A stretch of DNA of 48,643 nucleotides from Acidobacteriota bacterium (GCA_027307335.1 DAHUXD010000057.1:1-48643); one strand, 5' to 3'; counted from the stretch's first letter, positions 26,241 through 35,335 are shown. Translations and numbers: made by a program. The notes: generated by a model not told the origin, from the letters alone.

Positions 26241-26289
26241 GAGCTCCGTCTCCTCCGAAATCGCTCGGAGGAGCCCATCCCCATTCGCT

Positions 26290-27579
26290 TTACGTCGCCT
26301 CCCAGCGCTCGGCGACGCGGCGGGCGACGAAGAAGAAGAGGAGGCCGAGCCCGACCAGCACCGCCACCTGCGGCCAGATCGCCCAGACCGGCTCGTCGCG
26401 CCAGAAGATCTTCTGGAACCCGTCGAGCGCCCAGGCGTTCAGCGTGATCAATCCGATCTTCTGGAGCTTCTCCGACATCAGGAACCGCGGGAAGAGGCTG
26501 CCGCCGAGGGCCGACATCAGGAGGATCGACAGGTTCGACAGCGCGACGAGCTGCATCCGCGAGCGGCACACCGAGGCGAGCATCAGGCCGAAGGCGGACG
26601 AGACCGCCGCCGTGGCGATCGTCATCACGAAGAACCCGGGCAGGTGGTTCCAGAGCTCGAGGCCGAAGAAGAGCGCGCCCCAGACGAACATCAGGCAGAG
26701 CTGGACGACGCCGACGCCGCCGAGGTAGAGCAGCTTGCCGAGCAGGAGCCGCGTCATCGAGACGCGCGTCGAGAGGATCCGGTCGAGCGTGCCGCTCTCC
26801 GCCTCCTCGATGAGCGCGCCGCCCGCGCCCGTCGCCGAGAAGAGGAGGAACATCACGCCGAGGCCGGCCGCATAGAAGGTCACCGTGGGGTTCTTCTTCT
26901 TCCCGCCGACGACGTCCCGCGTCTCGACCGCGACGAGGCCGGCGTTCGCGCGGCCGGCGCCCGAGGCCGCGGCGGCGCCGTCCCGCGCGCGGTCGATCGC
27001 GCCGATCGCCTCCTCCATGCGCGCCCGCTGCTCGGGCGTGAGGCCGCCGCTCCACTTCTCGAGCTCCGACATTCCGGACCTCGCGAGCGCCGCGGGCATC
27101 GACGTCATCGCGACCTTCTGGACGAGGCCGTTGACGACCTGCGGCGCGATCGGGTCCGAGCTGTCGGCGAGGACGCGGACGGTGCTCCGCTCGCTGCCGG
27201 GCCCGAACGCGAGGGGGTGCGCGCCGAAGCCCTTCGGAACGATCAGCGCGACGGGCGCCTCGCCCTTCTTCACCGCCTGCTCGGCCTGCGCGGCCGTGTA
27301 GAGGGGGCCGTTCGGGTCGTTCTCCTCTCCCGGCTTCAGCCCGACCGAGAGGCCGGCCTCCGCCTTCAACCCGGCGACGAACTGGCGCGAGGCGTCCGAA
27401 CCGTCCTCGTCCACGACGATCAGCGGGATCTTCCGCGTCGCGGCCTTCCCCGCGCCCGAGAAGATGGCGGCGAAGATCGTGAAGAAGGCGACCGGCAGGA
27501 TGAACGCGAGCGTGAACGCGGCGCGGTCGCGCTTCAGGTTCATCACCCGGTTCTTCGCGACGGCGAGGATCATGCTCAC
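26290..27579 (-). CDS. ABC-2 family permease (export)
   Basis: A 429-residue permease. One N-terminal helix (AFTLAFILPVAFFTIFAAIF) precedes a large extracytoplasmic domain of about 200 residues, then about five helices (FYAAGLGVMFLLFSATGAG onwards) and the conserved EEAESGTLDRILST stretch typical of ABC-2 exporters (YhiH/DrrB/NatB-like). Starts at a GTG overlapping the ATPase stop. The pair forms a complete one-ATPase, one-permease export system for a lipophilic substrate, drug or sodium; the substrate is not inferable from sequence. Confidence 0.92.
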   Translation of the reverse strand: MSMILAVAKNRVMNLKRDRAAFTLAFILPVAFFTIFAAIFSGAGKAATRKIPLIVVDEDGSDASRQFVAGLKAEAGLSVGLKPGEENDPNGPLYTAAQAEQAVKKGEAPVALIVPKGFGAHPLAFGPGSERSTVRVLADSSDPIAPQVVNGLVQKVAMTSMPAALARSGMSELEKWSGGLTPEQRARMEEAIGAIDRARDGAAAASGAGRANAGLVAVETRDVVGGKKKNPTVTFYAAGLGVMFLLFSATGAGGALIEEAESGTLDRILSTRVSMTRLLLGKLLYLGGVGVVQLCLMFVWGALFFGLELWNHLPGFFVMTIATAAVSSAFGLMLASVCRSRMQLVALSNLSILLMSALGGSLFPRFLMSEKLQKIGLITLNAWALDGFQKIFWRDEPVWAIWPQVAVLVGLGLLFFFVARRVAERWEAT

Positions 27580-28511
27580 TCGCGCAGCTCCCGTCCCGTC
27601 AGCTGCAGGAACACCTGCTCGAGCGTCGGCGCTTTGAGCGTCAGGTCGCGCACCGGCACGCCGGCCGAGTGGAAGAGGTCGAGGAGGCGGCGGATCTCGG
27701 CCGCCGGGTCCTCGACCGAGAGACGCACCTGCTGCCCGTCGCGTTGCGCGCCGAGGCCGGCGAGGCGGTCCCAGAGCGCGGCCGGGATCGGCGCCGCGGC
27801 GTCGACGGCGACGGCCTGCCGCGTGCCGACCGTCTTCCGGACGAGGTCCTCCTTCGTGCCCGACGCGATGATCTTGCCATGGTCGATGATCGCGATCCGG
27901 TCGCAGAGCCGTTCGGCCTCCTCCATGTAGTGCGTCGTGTAGAGGAGCGAGACGCCGCGGCCCTTGAGCTCGCCGATCATCGCGTAGATGCGCTCGCGGG
28001 ACTGCGGGTCGACGCCGACCGTGGGCTCGTCCAAGAGCAGGACGCGCGGGTCGTGGATGGTCCCGGCGGCGATGTTCAGGCGCCGCTTCATCCCGCCCGA
28101 GAGCTTGTCGGTCTTGTCGTCCGCGCGGTCGGCGAGCCCGATCCAGTCCAGGCTCGCGGCGATCCCGCGGTCGAGCGCCCCGCCCGAGAGTCCCTGGTAG
28201 CGGCCGAAGGTCCAGAGGTTCTCCTTGGGAGACAGCAGCGGATACAGGGCGATCTCCTGCGGCACCCACCCGCGCACGGCGCGCGCCCGGGGGTCGGCGG
28301 CGTCGAAGCCGAGGATCCGGACCGTCCCCGAATCCGGCACGACCCGCGACGCGACGCTCCGGACGAGGGTCGTCTTGCCGGCGCCGTTCGGCCCGAGGAG
28401 CCCGAGGATCTCGCCCGGGCGCATCTCGAGGGAGACGCCGTCCAGCGCGCGCCGGTCCGCGAAGGACTTGGACACGTCGCGAATCTCGAGGGGCAGCGCT
28501 TCGGCCGGCAC
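27576..28511 (-). CDS. ABC exporter ATPase
   Basis: A 311-residue ATPase driving the adjacent ABC-2 permease. Walker A GPNGAGKTTLV, signature LSGGMKRRLN, Walker B VLLLDEPTVGVDP and the H-loop TTHYMEEAERL are all intact, as is a C-terminal extension of the CcmA/NatA type. GTG start; overlapping the permease by four bases. It lies divergent from a CPBP gene 105 bases away. No regulator is adjacent. Confidence 0.95.
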   Translation of the reverse strand: MPAEALPLEIRDVSKSFADRRALDGVSLEMRPGEILGLLGPNGAGKTTLVRSVASRVVPDSGTVRILGFDAADPRARAVRGWVPQEIALYPLLSPKENLWTFGRYQGLSGGALDRGIAASLDWIGLADRADDKTDKLSGGMKRRLNIAAGTIHDPRVLLLDEPTVGVDPQSRERIYAMIGELKGRGVSLLYTTHYMEEAERLCDRIAIIDHGKIIASGTKEDLVRKTVGTRQAVAVDAAAPIPAALWDRLAGLGAQRDGQQVRLSVEDPAAEIRRLLDLFHSAGVPVRDLTLKAPTLEQVFLQLTGRELRE

Positions 28512-28563
28512 GGCGCAATCCTAGCCGATCGCCTCCGGCGCCTCGCCAGGCGCGGGCGGCGCC

Positions 28564-28592
28564 TTGTGGGCGCTCGAGAGCCGGGTTATCCT
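28564..28592 (+). promoter_or_regulatory. Candidate promoter of the CPBP gene
   Basis: TTGTGG (28564-28569) and TATCCT (28587-28592) are 17 bases apart, a good sigma-70-type spacing, ending 24 bases before the ATG at 28617. The same TTGTGG -35 is found before rpsO. Confidence 0.4.
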
Positions 28593-28616
28593 GCGCCGCT
28601 TGCCTTCCGAAAAAGC

Positions 28617-29420
28617 ATGAGCTCTCTGGCGTTCGTCCTGCTCGTCGTCGCGGGAAGCCTCGGAATCCTCCTTTCGTTCGTCCAGGCGCGGTCGCGCGCC
28701 GTGTTCACGGAGGACGGCTTCGAAGAGCCGGGACGGCGCGCCGTCGCCATGGGCCTGCTCGCCGGCGTTCTGCTCCTGACGGTCGCGATCCCGTTCGCCG
28801 GCGGTCTCGCGGGGTCGCAGCCGGAGACGAAGGAGCTGTCGCTCGTCTCGGTCTTCGCCGTGCACGGAATGCTCCTGTTCTTCCTCGCGTGCTACTACGC
28901 GTTGTCGGGGCGGCGCTCCGTCACCGACTTCCTGCGGCTCCGGACGGACCGGCCGGGCACGGAGCTCGCGCGCGGGGTCTTGATCGGCGTCGCGGGGTGG
29001 CTCGTGACGATCGTGACCGCGATGGTCCTCGTCGGGCTCTGGTATCTCGTGGCCCACCGCGGCCGCGCGGAAGCGCCCGGCGGCTCCATCTCCCCGACGA
29101 TCGTGTGGCTCGTGTCGCGGCCGCTCTGGGTCCGGCTCTCGATCGTCGTGTCGGCGATGGTCGTCGAGGAGTTCTTCTTCCGCTCTTTCCTGCAGCCGCG
29201 GGTCGGGGCGGTCGCCGCGACGCTGATGTTCACGGCCGCCCACGGCGCCTACGGCCAGCCGCTGATGCTCGTCGGGATCCTCGTCATCTCGACGGTGCTG
29301 TCCTTCACGTTCGCCCGATCGAAGAGCGTTCTGCCGTGCATCGCGGCGCACGGCGTGTTCGACGCGATCCAGATGTTCGTGATCATTCCCTGGTACCTGA
29401 GTCAGGCGTCGGCCACCTGA
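28617..29420 (+). CDS. CPBP-family intramembrane protease homologue
   Basis: A 267-residue membrane protein unrelated in detail to the other CPBP gene at 21151. Motif 1 is VVEEFFFRSFLQPRVG (Glu-Glu and Arg), motif 2 FTAAHGAYG and motif 3 IAAHGVFDAIQ provide the histidines. About six to seven hydrophobic segments. The first ATG after a promoter-like sequence was used as start. It stands alone, between an exporter (divergent) and a zincin gene (convergent). Role unknown. Confidence 0.92.
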   Translation: MSSLAFVLLVVAGSLGILLSFVQARSRAVFTEDGFEEPGRRAVAMGLLAGVLLLTVAIPFAGGLAGSQPETKELSLVSVFAVHGMLLFFLACYYALSGRRSVTDFLRLRTDRPGTELARGVLIGVAGWLVTIVTAMVLVGLWYLVAHRGRAEAPGGSISPTIVWLVSRPLWVRLSIVVSAMVVEEFFFRSFLQPRVGAVAATLMFTAAHGAYGQPLMLVGILVISTVLSFTFARSKSVLPCIAAHGVFDAIQMFVIIPWYLSQASAT

Positions 29421-29483
29421 AGTGGTGCTGAAGAGGGGAGATGCTCCGGGCCCGGGTCGAGGGGCTCGGTAGAGACGGATGGA

Positions 29484-30650
29484 TCAGGGTGACGTGACGA
29501 CGACGTCCCGCGTCTCCCTCTTGATCGTCTCGGCGGATCCCGTCGGCTTGACCGAGCGCGTCTTCCTCAGCGCCGCCTCGAAGCGCGCCGCCGCGTCGGG
29601 GTCGTCGAACCGCACGCGCCAGACGTAGCCCATCTTTCCGTTTGCGACGCCGAACGCGACGCGGTCGCCCCGCCAGCCCTCCGAGGCGCGCTCGGCCTCG
29701 TCCTCGGGCAGCGCGCGCTCGAGGAGGAACTTCACCGTCCACTCCCCGAGCGTGTCGGTGTAGACGAGCCGTCCTCCCGGGAAGAGGGACGCGGCGTTGG
29801 CGGGGAGGAGGCCGGTCGCGGGCGAAGGGTAGGGGCGTCCGTGCAGGATCTCGGCGCTCGACTCGGGGGGATTCCTCCAGAGGCGGTCGACCTCGGCCCA
29901 GCCGCCCTTCTCGTAGGCGGCCCGCACGAACGAAGTGCCGGCGGCGTAGGGGAAGAAGAGCTGCTCGACGAAGTAGTCCGGCACGTCCTTCGGCACGTTC
30001 GCCTTCTCGAGGCCTCCGGCGGTTAAGAGGGGCGCGAGCTCCTCCTCGGCCTTCTCGTCGGCGCCGGGGATGTCCTTCAGCGCGACCTTGATCATCACGA
30101 ACGTGGCCTCGCCCTCGAGCAGGCACTGCAGCGCGAACGAACGGTCGCCGTCGTCCTTCAGCGCCTTCGTGCGCGCATCGAGCCGCAGGGTCTCGTCCTG
30201 CAAAGCGTGCATCAGCTCGTGGGAATAGATGAGGCCCTGGGCGAGCCCCTCCATCTCCACGCCGCCCGCGACGGCGTTCTCCGCCCCCTTGACGACGAAG
30301 AACCGCCTCGGCTCCGGGTCGTAGAAGGCCACCACCTGCGACGCATAGAAGTCGACGAGCCGGTCGAGGGTTCCCGGCGACTCGTCGATCAGGCCGAGGA
30401 CCTTGAGCGAGCGCAGGTACTCCTCGGCGGAGGCCGGCAGCGCCTCGACGATCTTGCCGCGGAGGATGCGCCGGGCCTCCGCGGGGTCGATCTCGGTCGC
30501 GGGCACCGGCCGCTCGAACCGGCGTCCGCGCACCTCCTCGACCTGTCGGGAGACCTCGGCGACGCGCTGCGGCACGAGGTCGGTCGCGGCGGGGCAAAGG
30601 GAGGCGGCGAGGGCGAGAAAACCCGCCGTCACGAGCCCTTTTCGAGGCAT
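29484..30650 (-). CDS. Secreted zinc metallopeptidase-like protein (HExxH)
   Basis: A 388-residue exported protein: signal peptide about 1-22, then a zincin-type domain with HELMH (residues 144-148) in IYSHELMHALQD and a candidate third zinc ligand in CLLEGEATF (Glu179 or Glu181). This HExxH...EGEA arrangement resembles gluzincin-type peptidases. A second half, about 220-388, has no motif I can name. Probable hydrolysis of peptide bonds in the envelope; substrate unknown. No operon partner: it diverges from the anti-sigma gene and converges with a CPBP gene. Confidence 0.82.
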   Translation of the reverse strand: MPRKGLVTAGFLALAASLCPAATDLVPQRVAEVSRQVEEVRGRRFERPVPATEIDPAEARRILRGKIVEALPASAEEYLRSLKVLGLIDESPGTLDRLVDFYASQVVAFYDPEPRRFFVVKGAENAVAGGVEMEGLAQGLIYSHELMHALQDETLRLDARTKALKDDGDRSFALQCLLEGEATFVMIKVALKDIPGADEKAEEELAPLLTAGGLEKANVPKDVPDYFVEQLFFPYAAGTSFVRAAYEKGGWAEVDRLWRNPPESSAEILHGRPYPSPATGLLPANAASLFPGGRLVYTDTLGEWTVKFLLERALPEDEAERASEGWRGDRVAFGVANGKMGYVWRVRFDDPDAAARFEAALRKTRSVKPTGSAETIKRETRDVVVTSP

Positions 30651-30735
30651 TCCACGAGGGTAGCACGGGGGAGATCTCGGCTTCCTTTCGGCGGGGGCTT
30701 TGGTCTAAGATCCGCGCGACTCCAGAAGTCCGTGA

Positions 30736-31203
30736 ATGAGCGCAGTGTCACCTTCCAGCAAGCCCGGGCCGATCCGGATGTCTCTGTCGAGCCGTTTCGA
30801 GAACATCGAGATGGTGCAGCATCTCTGTTCGAAGCTGCTGGAAGGGCGAGACGTCCCGGAGGAGCTGCGCCACTGGATCCTGATGGCCCTGCGCGAGGCG
30901 CTCGCCAACGCGATCAAGCACGGCAACCAGCAGGACACGACCAAGCACGTCCACCTCGAGATGGACATCGTCGGGGACACGCTCGCGATCTCGATTCGCG
31001 ACGAGGGGCCCGGATTCGACCCCGAGGCGGTCGCCGATCCCCTCGCGCCGGAGAATCGCCTCAAGACCTCCGGCCGTGGCATCTTCTACATGCGCACGTT
31101 CATGGATGACGTGCGCTTCCGCCGTCACGCGAGCGGCGGCATGGAAATCGTTCTCAAGAAAACTTTGGGCGCTGTCAACGAGAAGGAGGAAGACCGAGCA
31201 TGA
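30736..31203 (+). CDS. Anti-sigma factor serine/threonine kinase (HATPase, RsbW/SpoIIAB-like)
   Basis: A 155-residue GHKL ATPase. N-box EALANAIKHGN, G1-type DEGPGFDP and G2-type GRGIFYMRTFMDDV are complete. Such kinases phosphorylate a STAS partner and release or sequester a sigma factor or another target. The STAS protein follows with an ATGA overlap. The first ATG was used; an ATG at 30778 (MSLSSRF) would begin the core domain directly and is equally possible. No sigma factor gene or PP2C phosphatase is nearby, so the target is unlinked. Confidence 0.92.
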   Translation: MSAVSPSSKPGPIRMSLSSRFENIEMVQHLCSKLLEGRDVPEELRHWILMALREALANAIKHGNQQDTTKHVHLEMDIVGDTLAISIRDEGPGFDPEAVADPLAPENRLKTSGRGIFYMRTFMDDVRFRRHASGGMEIVLKKTLGAVNEKEEDRA

Positions 31204-31541
31204 AAACCAACGTGCGCGATGCCGGCGGCGTGCAGGTCGTCGAGCTCAAGGGCAAGATCACGATCGGTTCGGGAGACGTGCAGCTGCGCGAGACGATCAA
31301 CAAGCTCGTCGACTCGGGCAAGAAGAACATTCTCGTCGACATGAAAGAGGTCACGACCATCGACTCGTCGGGCATCGGCGAGCTCGTCGGCTGCTACACG
31401 TCGGTGACGAACAAGGGGGGCAAGCTGAAGCTGCTGCACCTTCCCCCGAAGATCAACGACGTGCTGACCGTGACCCAGCTCATCACCGTTTTCGACGTCT
31501 ACGAATCGGAGTCGGAGGCGCTGGCGAGCTTTCGCGGCTAG
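31200..31541 (+). CDS. STAS-domain anti-sigma factor antagonist
   Basis: A 113-residue STAS protein (SpoIIAA/RsbV-like). VQVVELKGKITIGSG and the phosphorylation-type loop TIDSSGIGELVG are visible. It is the expected partner of the kinase with which it overlaps by four bases. When unphosphorylated it would bind the kinase and free the sigma factor. Ordinary length and composition; no odd feature. Confidence 0.94.
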   Translation: MKTNVRDAGGVQVVELKGKITIGSGDVQLRETINKLVDSGKKNILVDMKEVTTIDSSGIGELVGCYTSVTNKGGKLKLLHLPPKINDVLTVTQLITVFDVYESESEALASFRG

Positions 31542-31558
31542 CGGATAGGGCAGCCGTC

Positions 31559-32458
31559 CTGACGGGTCCCTCCGCGGGCGGCGGCGCGTTCGATCGCTTC
31601 GCCGCGTTCGCGCGGCCCTCGCTCGAGGAGGCGCTCTCTCGGGCTCTTCCTCCGCCCGTCCCAGGTGCCGCGGGTCTGTCCCGGGCGATCGGCGAAGCCG
31701 TTCTGTCCCCGGGAAAACGCCTGCGTCCGCTCGCGGCGCTCGCCGCGGGCGACGTCGCGAAGGCGCCGCGGGAGGCGGCGATGGCCGTGGCCGTCGCCGT
31801 CGAGTACGTCCACGCGGCGTCGCTCGTGCTCGACGACCTGCCGTCGATGGACGACGCCGGCCGGCGCCGGGGAAGGCCCGCGCTTCACCGCGTGCACGGC
31901 GTCGCGACGGCGGAGCTCGCCGCCGTGGCGCTGCTCTCCCGGGCCTTCGAGGTCGTCGCGGCCGCGCCGTCGGCGACCGCCGCGGCCCGCGCGCGGATGA
32001 CCGAGGAGCTCGCGGGCGCGGTCGGCGCTTCCGGCTGCTGCGCGGGCCAGGCGGCGGACCTGTCCGCGGATCCCGCAGCGCTCGCCCTCGACGATCTCGA
32101 GGCGATCCACGCGCGAAAGACCGGCGCGCTCTTCGTCGCCGCCGTGCGCGGCGGCGCCCTCGCGGGCGGCGCGGCCGAGAAGGTCCTGGCGGCCCTGACC
32201 CTGTTTGCGCGCAACCTCGGCCTGGCCTTTCAGATCACCGATGACCTCCTCGACCTCGAGGGGGACCCCGAGCGCATGGGCAAGGACATCCACCGCGACA
32301 GCCACCGCGCCAACTTCGCGACGGTGCTCGGCCCCGGGTCCGCCCGCCTCCTCGTCGACGAGCTGCTCGAGGCCGCGCGGGGCGCTCTGACGCCGCTCGG
32401 CGCGCGCGGAGAAGTGCTGGTCGACCTCGCCCGGGTGGTCCGGACCCGGCGCTCGTGA
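31559..32458 (+). CDS. Polyprenyl (farnesyl/geranylgeranyl) diphosphate synthase
   Basis: A prenyltransferase of about 299 residues that builds linear isoprenoid diphosphates. The first Asp-rich motif LVLDDLPSMDDAGRRRGRPA and second FQITDDLLDLEGD are intact, as is GKRLRPLAAL near the N terminus. No ATG, GTG or TTG is found in frame in the stretch before the conserved N terminus; the first ATG (MAVAVAVEY) would cut off the GKRLRP region. CTG at 31559 has AGGG eight bases upstream and gives the usual 299-residue length, so I use it. Its stop overlaps the next gene's GTG. Product chain length is undetermined. Confidence 0.85.
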   Translation: MTGPSAGGGAFDRFAAFARPSLEEALSRALPPPVPGAAGLSRAIGEAVLSPGKRLRPLAALAAGDVAKAPREAAMAVAVAVEYVHAASLVLDDLPSMDDAGRRRGRPALHRVHGVATAELAAVALLSRAFEVVAAAPSATAAARARMTEELAGAVGASGCCAGQAADLSADPAALALDDLEAIHARKTGALFVAAVRGGALAGGAAEKVLAALTLFARNLGLAFQITDDLLDLEGDPERMGKDIHRDSHRANFATVLGPGSARLLVDELLEAARGALTPLGARGEVLVDLARVVRTRRS

Positions 32459-34050
32459 GCGCGCGGCCGACGCTCGAGCAGGCCCGCTCGCGGCTCCGGG
32501 AGCTCGGGTACCTCGATGCCGGCGTCGACCGGCTGCTGTTCGGCCCGGTGTTCCGGGGCCGGGGCGGCGCCTTCCTGCCCGCGGTGCTGCTCGCCGGCCT
32601 CGGCGGCGCACTCGCGGCCGTCGCGGCGGTCGAGGCGTCGGAGCCGGGCTTCGGAGCGTCGCCCGCGTCGATCGCCGCCCTGCTCGTGCACGTGTTCGTC
32701 GCGGACCTGGTCCCGGCCGGCCTCATCGCGCTCGCCGTCGGCGCCGTCGCCGACCGCTCGAGGCGGCCGGGCGCCGCCGCCACCGCGGCCGGGCTCGCCG
32801 CCGGGGCGGCGGTGTTCGTCCTCTGGATCGTCGGCGCCTACGGACTCGCGCACGAGCTCTCGCCGCGCTCGCTCCTCTGGGGGATCCCGGTCGCGGCGGC
32901 CGCCCTGTTTCTCGCCGCCGCGGTGCGTCTCGGTTTCCTCGCCCGGGCGTTCGCGCGGTCCGGCTCGCTGCCGGGACGCGCGGCGCGGCGCGTGTTCGCG
33001 GGAGCGGCCGTGCTGGGCCTCGCCACGGCCGCGCTGCTGCTCCTGCCGCGGCGGGAGCCGCCCGCGTCCGAGGCTCCGCACGTCGCGCCGCGGAGGATTC
33101 CGGTCGTCGTCCTCGCGGTCGACGGTCTCGACCTCGACGGTCCCGGCCGCTCCGACGAGATCGCCCGCCGTCTCGGCTCCGGGGCGACGGGATGGTGGCC
33201 GGCGGAGCGGCTCTCGCCGCCCGAGATCTGGACCGATCTCGCGACGGGCGCCGCGGCGAGCGCTCACGGCGTGCGCGCGCTCGCCCGGGTCCGGCCGCTC
33301 GGGTCGCCGCTCGCGCTGCGGCCGCCCTTCGGCACCGCCTGGTACCTGCGCTTCGCGGGGCCGGCCGTCGGCCTCGTCGCGAACGCGCCCGTGTCGGAGG
33401 CCGACCGCCTGCGCCTCGACTTCTGGGAGGTCGCCGCGTCGGCGGGCATCCGCAGCCTCTCGGTCGGCTGGTGGGCGGCGGGACCGTGGCCCGGCGCGAC
33501 GGTCGTCGAGAACCGCTCGATCCTGGAGCGGGCGTCCGGCGGTCCCGAGGCCGATGCGATCGCGCTCGGGATCTTCGAGGCGGAGATGGCGAAGGGCTAC
33601 GGCGTCGCGACCGTCTACCTGCCCGGTTGCGACATCGCCCGCGACGACGCGAAGGCGCGGGCGAGCGCGGTCGCCGGCGTCGCCGCGGCGCTCGAGAGCT
33701 GGGCCGCCCGAGCGGCGGCGGGGGAGTGCGCGCTGGTCGTCCTCGCCGCCGACAGCCATCCGCGCGCGGCGGGAGCACTCGGGAGAATGGTGGTGTTCGA
33801 CACCGGGGTCTCGCCGCGCACGCTCCGCATGCGCCCCGATGACGCCGCGCCCTCGATCCTGGCCCGCGCGGGCGTGCCGCCGGCCCGCGATCTTCCCGGC
33901 GCCGCCCTCGCCGCGCTCTTCGCGCCGGGCTCGATCGAGACGGCGACCGTCGCGACGTACGGTCCGCGATCCGTTCCCCGGACTTCGGCGAAGCCGGAGA
34001 GCGACCGCGAGTACCTGGAGAAGCTAAGATCCCTCGGTTACCTGCAGTGA
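32455..34050 (+). CDS. Membrane protein with alkaline-phosphatase/sulfatase-like domain
   Basis: A 531-residue protein: about four to five N-terminal membrane helices (to about residue 200), then a degenerate alkaline-phosphatase-superfamily domain (IPVVVLAVDGLDLDGPG; PEIWTDLATGAAASAHGV, the nucleophile Thr/His region; DSHPRA). It ends in EKLRSLGYL, an ending I associate with phosphatase-like proteins in Acidobacteriota. Probable phosphodiester or phosphate/sulfate ester hydrolysis at the membrane surface. GTG start overlapping the polyprenyl synthase stop suggests coupled expression and perhaps an isoprenoid-linked or lipid-headgroup function (inference). Confidence 0.8.
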   Translation: MSARPTLEQARSRLRELGYLDAGVDRLLFGPVFRGRGGAFLPAVLLAGLGGALAAVAAVEASEPGFGASPASIAALLVHVFVADLVPAGLIALAVGAVADRSRRPGAAATAAGLAAGAAVFVLWIVGAYGLAHELSPRSLLWGIPVAAAALFLAAAVRLGFLARAFARSGSLPGRAARRVFAGAAVLGLATAALLLLPRREPPASEAPHVAPRRIPVVVLAVDGLDLDGPGRSDEIARRLGSGATGWWPAERLSPPEIWTDLATGAAASAHGVRALARVRPLGSPLALRPPFGTAWYLRFAGPAVGLVANAPVSEADRLRLDFWEVAASAGIRSLSVGWWAAGPWPGATVVENRSILERASGGPEADAIALGIFEAEMAKGYGVATVYLPGCDIARDDAKARASAVAGVAAALESWAARAAAGECALVVLAADSHPRAAGALGRMVVFDTGVSPRTLRMRPDDAAPSILARAGVPPARDLPGAALAALFAPGSIETATVATYGPRSVPRTSAKPESDREYLEKLRSLGYLQ

Positions 34051-34060
34051 CGGGGCGCGC

Positions 34061-35113
34061 ATGAGAGCGGTCTTCTTCGAGAAGCACGGCGGCGACGAGG
34101 TCCTCCAATACGGCGAGCGCCCCGATCCGGCGCCCGGCCCGGGGGAGGTGCGCCTCGCGATCCACGCGGCGGCGATGAATCACCTGGACGTCTTCGTGCG
34201 CGAGGGCATCCCCGGCGTCCCGCTGCCTCAGATTCCCGGCGCGGACGGCGCGGGCGTCGTCGACGCCGTCGGGGACGGCGTCTCCGACGTGAAGCCCGGC
34301 GACCGCATGCTGGTGCAGCCCGGCCTCTACTGCACGGAGTGCGAGTTCTGCCGCCGCGGCGAGCAGAGCCTGTGCACCACGTTTCGGATCGTCGGCGAGC
34401 ACGTGCCGGGCACGTTCGCGGAGAGGGCCGTCCTGCCGCGCCGGAACTTCTTCCCGGTCCCCGCGGGCCTCTCGTTCGCCGAGGCGGCCGCTTTCCCGCT
34501 CGCGTATCAGACCGCGTGGCGGATGATCGTGGGCCGCGCCGCGGTCCGCGCGGGCGAATCCGTGCTGATCCACGGCGTCGGCGGCGGCGTCGGCATGGCC
34601 TGCCTCGAGATCGCCGTCCTGTGCGGGGCCCGCGTGATCGCGACGACGTCGGACGAGGAGAAGGGGCGCCGCGCCCGCGAGGCCGGTGCCGAGACGGTCG
34701 TCGACTACAGGAAGGAGGACGTCGCCAGGGCGGTCCAGCGCTTGACGGACCGGCGCGGCGTGGACGTCGTGGTCGACACCGTCGGCGAGGCCACCTGGAT
34801 GACGTCGCTCAAGTCCGCGGCGAGGGCCGGGCGCATCGTGACCTGCGGCGCGACCTCCGGGCCGAACCCGAAGGAGGAGATCCGCCTCGTCTTCTGGAAG
34901 CATCTGTCGATCCTCGGTTCGACGATGGCCAGCGACCACGAGTTCCGCGCGCTCTACGCCGCGGTCGCGGCGGGGAGGCTGCGGCCCCGCGTCGACCGGG
35001 TGTTTCCGCTCTCGCGCTCCGCCGACGCCTACCGGTACATGGAGGAGGGGAGGCAGCACGGGAAGATCGTGCTGGTCCCCGAGGGAATCACGGACGCGGA
35101 GGCGCGGCCCTAG
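34061..35113 (+). CDS. Zinc-binding alcohol dehydrogenase / quinone oxidoreductase family protein
   Basis: A 350-residue MDR (medium-chain dehydrogenase/reductase) protein. GroES-like N-terminal domain, structural zinc lobe cysteines in CTECEFCRRGEQSLC, and a nucleotide-binding VLIHGVGGGVGMACLEIAV (residues about 168-186). Probably NADPH-dependent reduction of an aldehyde, ketone or enone; substrate not determinable. It starts 10 bases after the phosphatase-like gene and ends base-to-base against the convergent DUF2905 gene. Confidence 0.93.
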   Translation: MRAVFFEKHGGDEVLQYGERPDPAPGPGEVRLAIHAAAMNHLDVFVREGIPGVPLPQIPGADGAGVVDAVGDGVSDVKPGDRMLVQPGLYCTECEFCRRGEQSLCTTFRIVGEHVPGTFAERAVLPRRNFFPVPAGLSFAEAAAFPLAYQTAWRMIVGRAAVRAGESVLIHGVGGGVGMACLEIAVLCGARVIATTSDEEKGRRAREAGAETVVDYRKEDVARAVQRLTDRRGVDVVVDTVGEATWMTSLKSAARAGRIVTCGATSGPNPKEEIRLVFWKHLSILGSTMASDHEFRALYAAVAAGRLRPRVDRVFPLSRSADAYRYMEEGRQHGKIVLVPEGITDAEARP

Positions 35114-35335
35114 CTACCGGCGGAACAGCCAGAGCAGCAGCGTGAGCACCGCCGAGAGAACGAGGCAGGTCACGATCGGGAAGGCGAAGGTCCAGCCTTC
35201 CCGCCGGACCACGATGTCGCCGGGGAGCCTGCCGAGGTAGCGCGACAGCAGCGGCCAGGCGACACCGGCGAAGACGAGCACCGCGCCGGCGACGATCAGC
35301 AGCGTGCGCAGAGGGCTCTGGACGGGGTCGGCCAT
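35114..35335 (-). CDS. DUF2905 family small membrane protein
   Basis: A 73-residue protein with two hydrophobic segments (TLLIVAGAVLVFAGVAW and IVTCLVLSAVLTLLLWLF) separated by LGRLPGDIVVRREGWTFAFP, the recognisable DUF2905 core. Function unknown; usually found near ruvB or queA in other genomes. Start ATG at 35335. It is convergent with the alcohol dehydrogenase gene without a spacer. Confidence 0.9.
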   Translation of the reverse strand: MADPVQSPLRTLLIVAGAVLVFAGVAWPLLSRYLGRLPGDIVVRREGWTFAFPIVTCLVLSAVLTLLLWLFRR

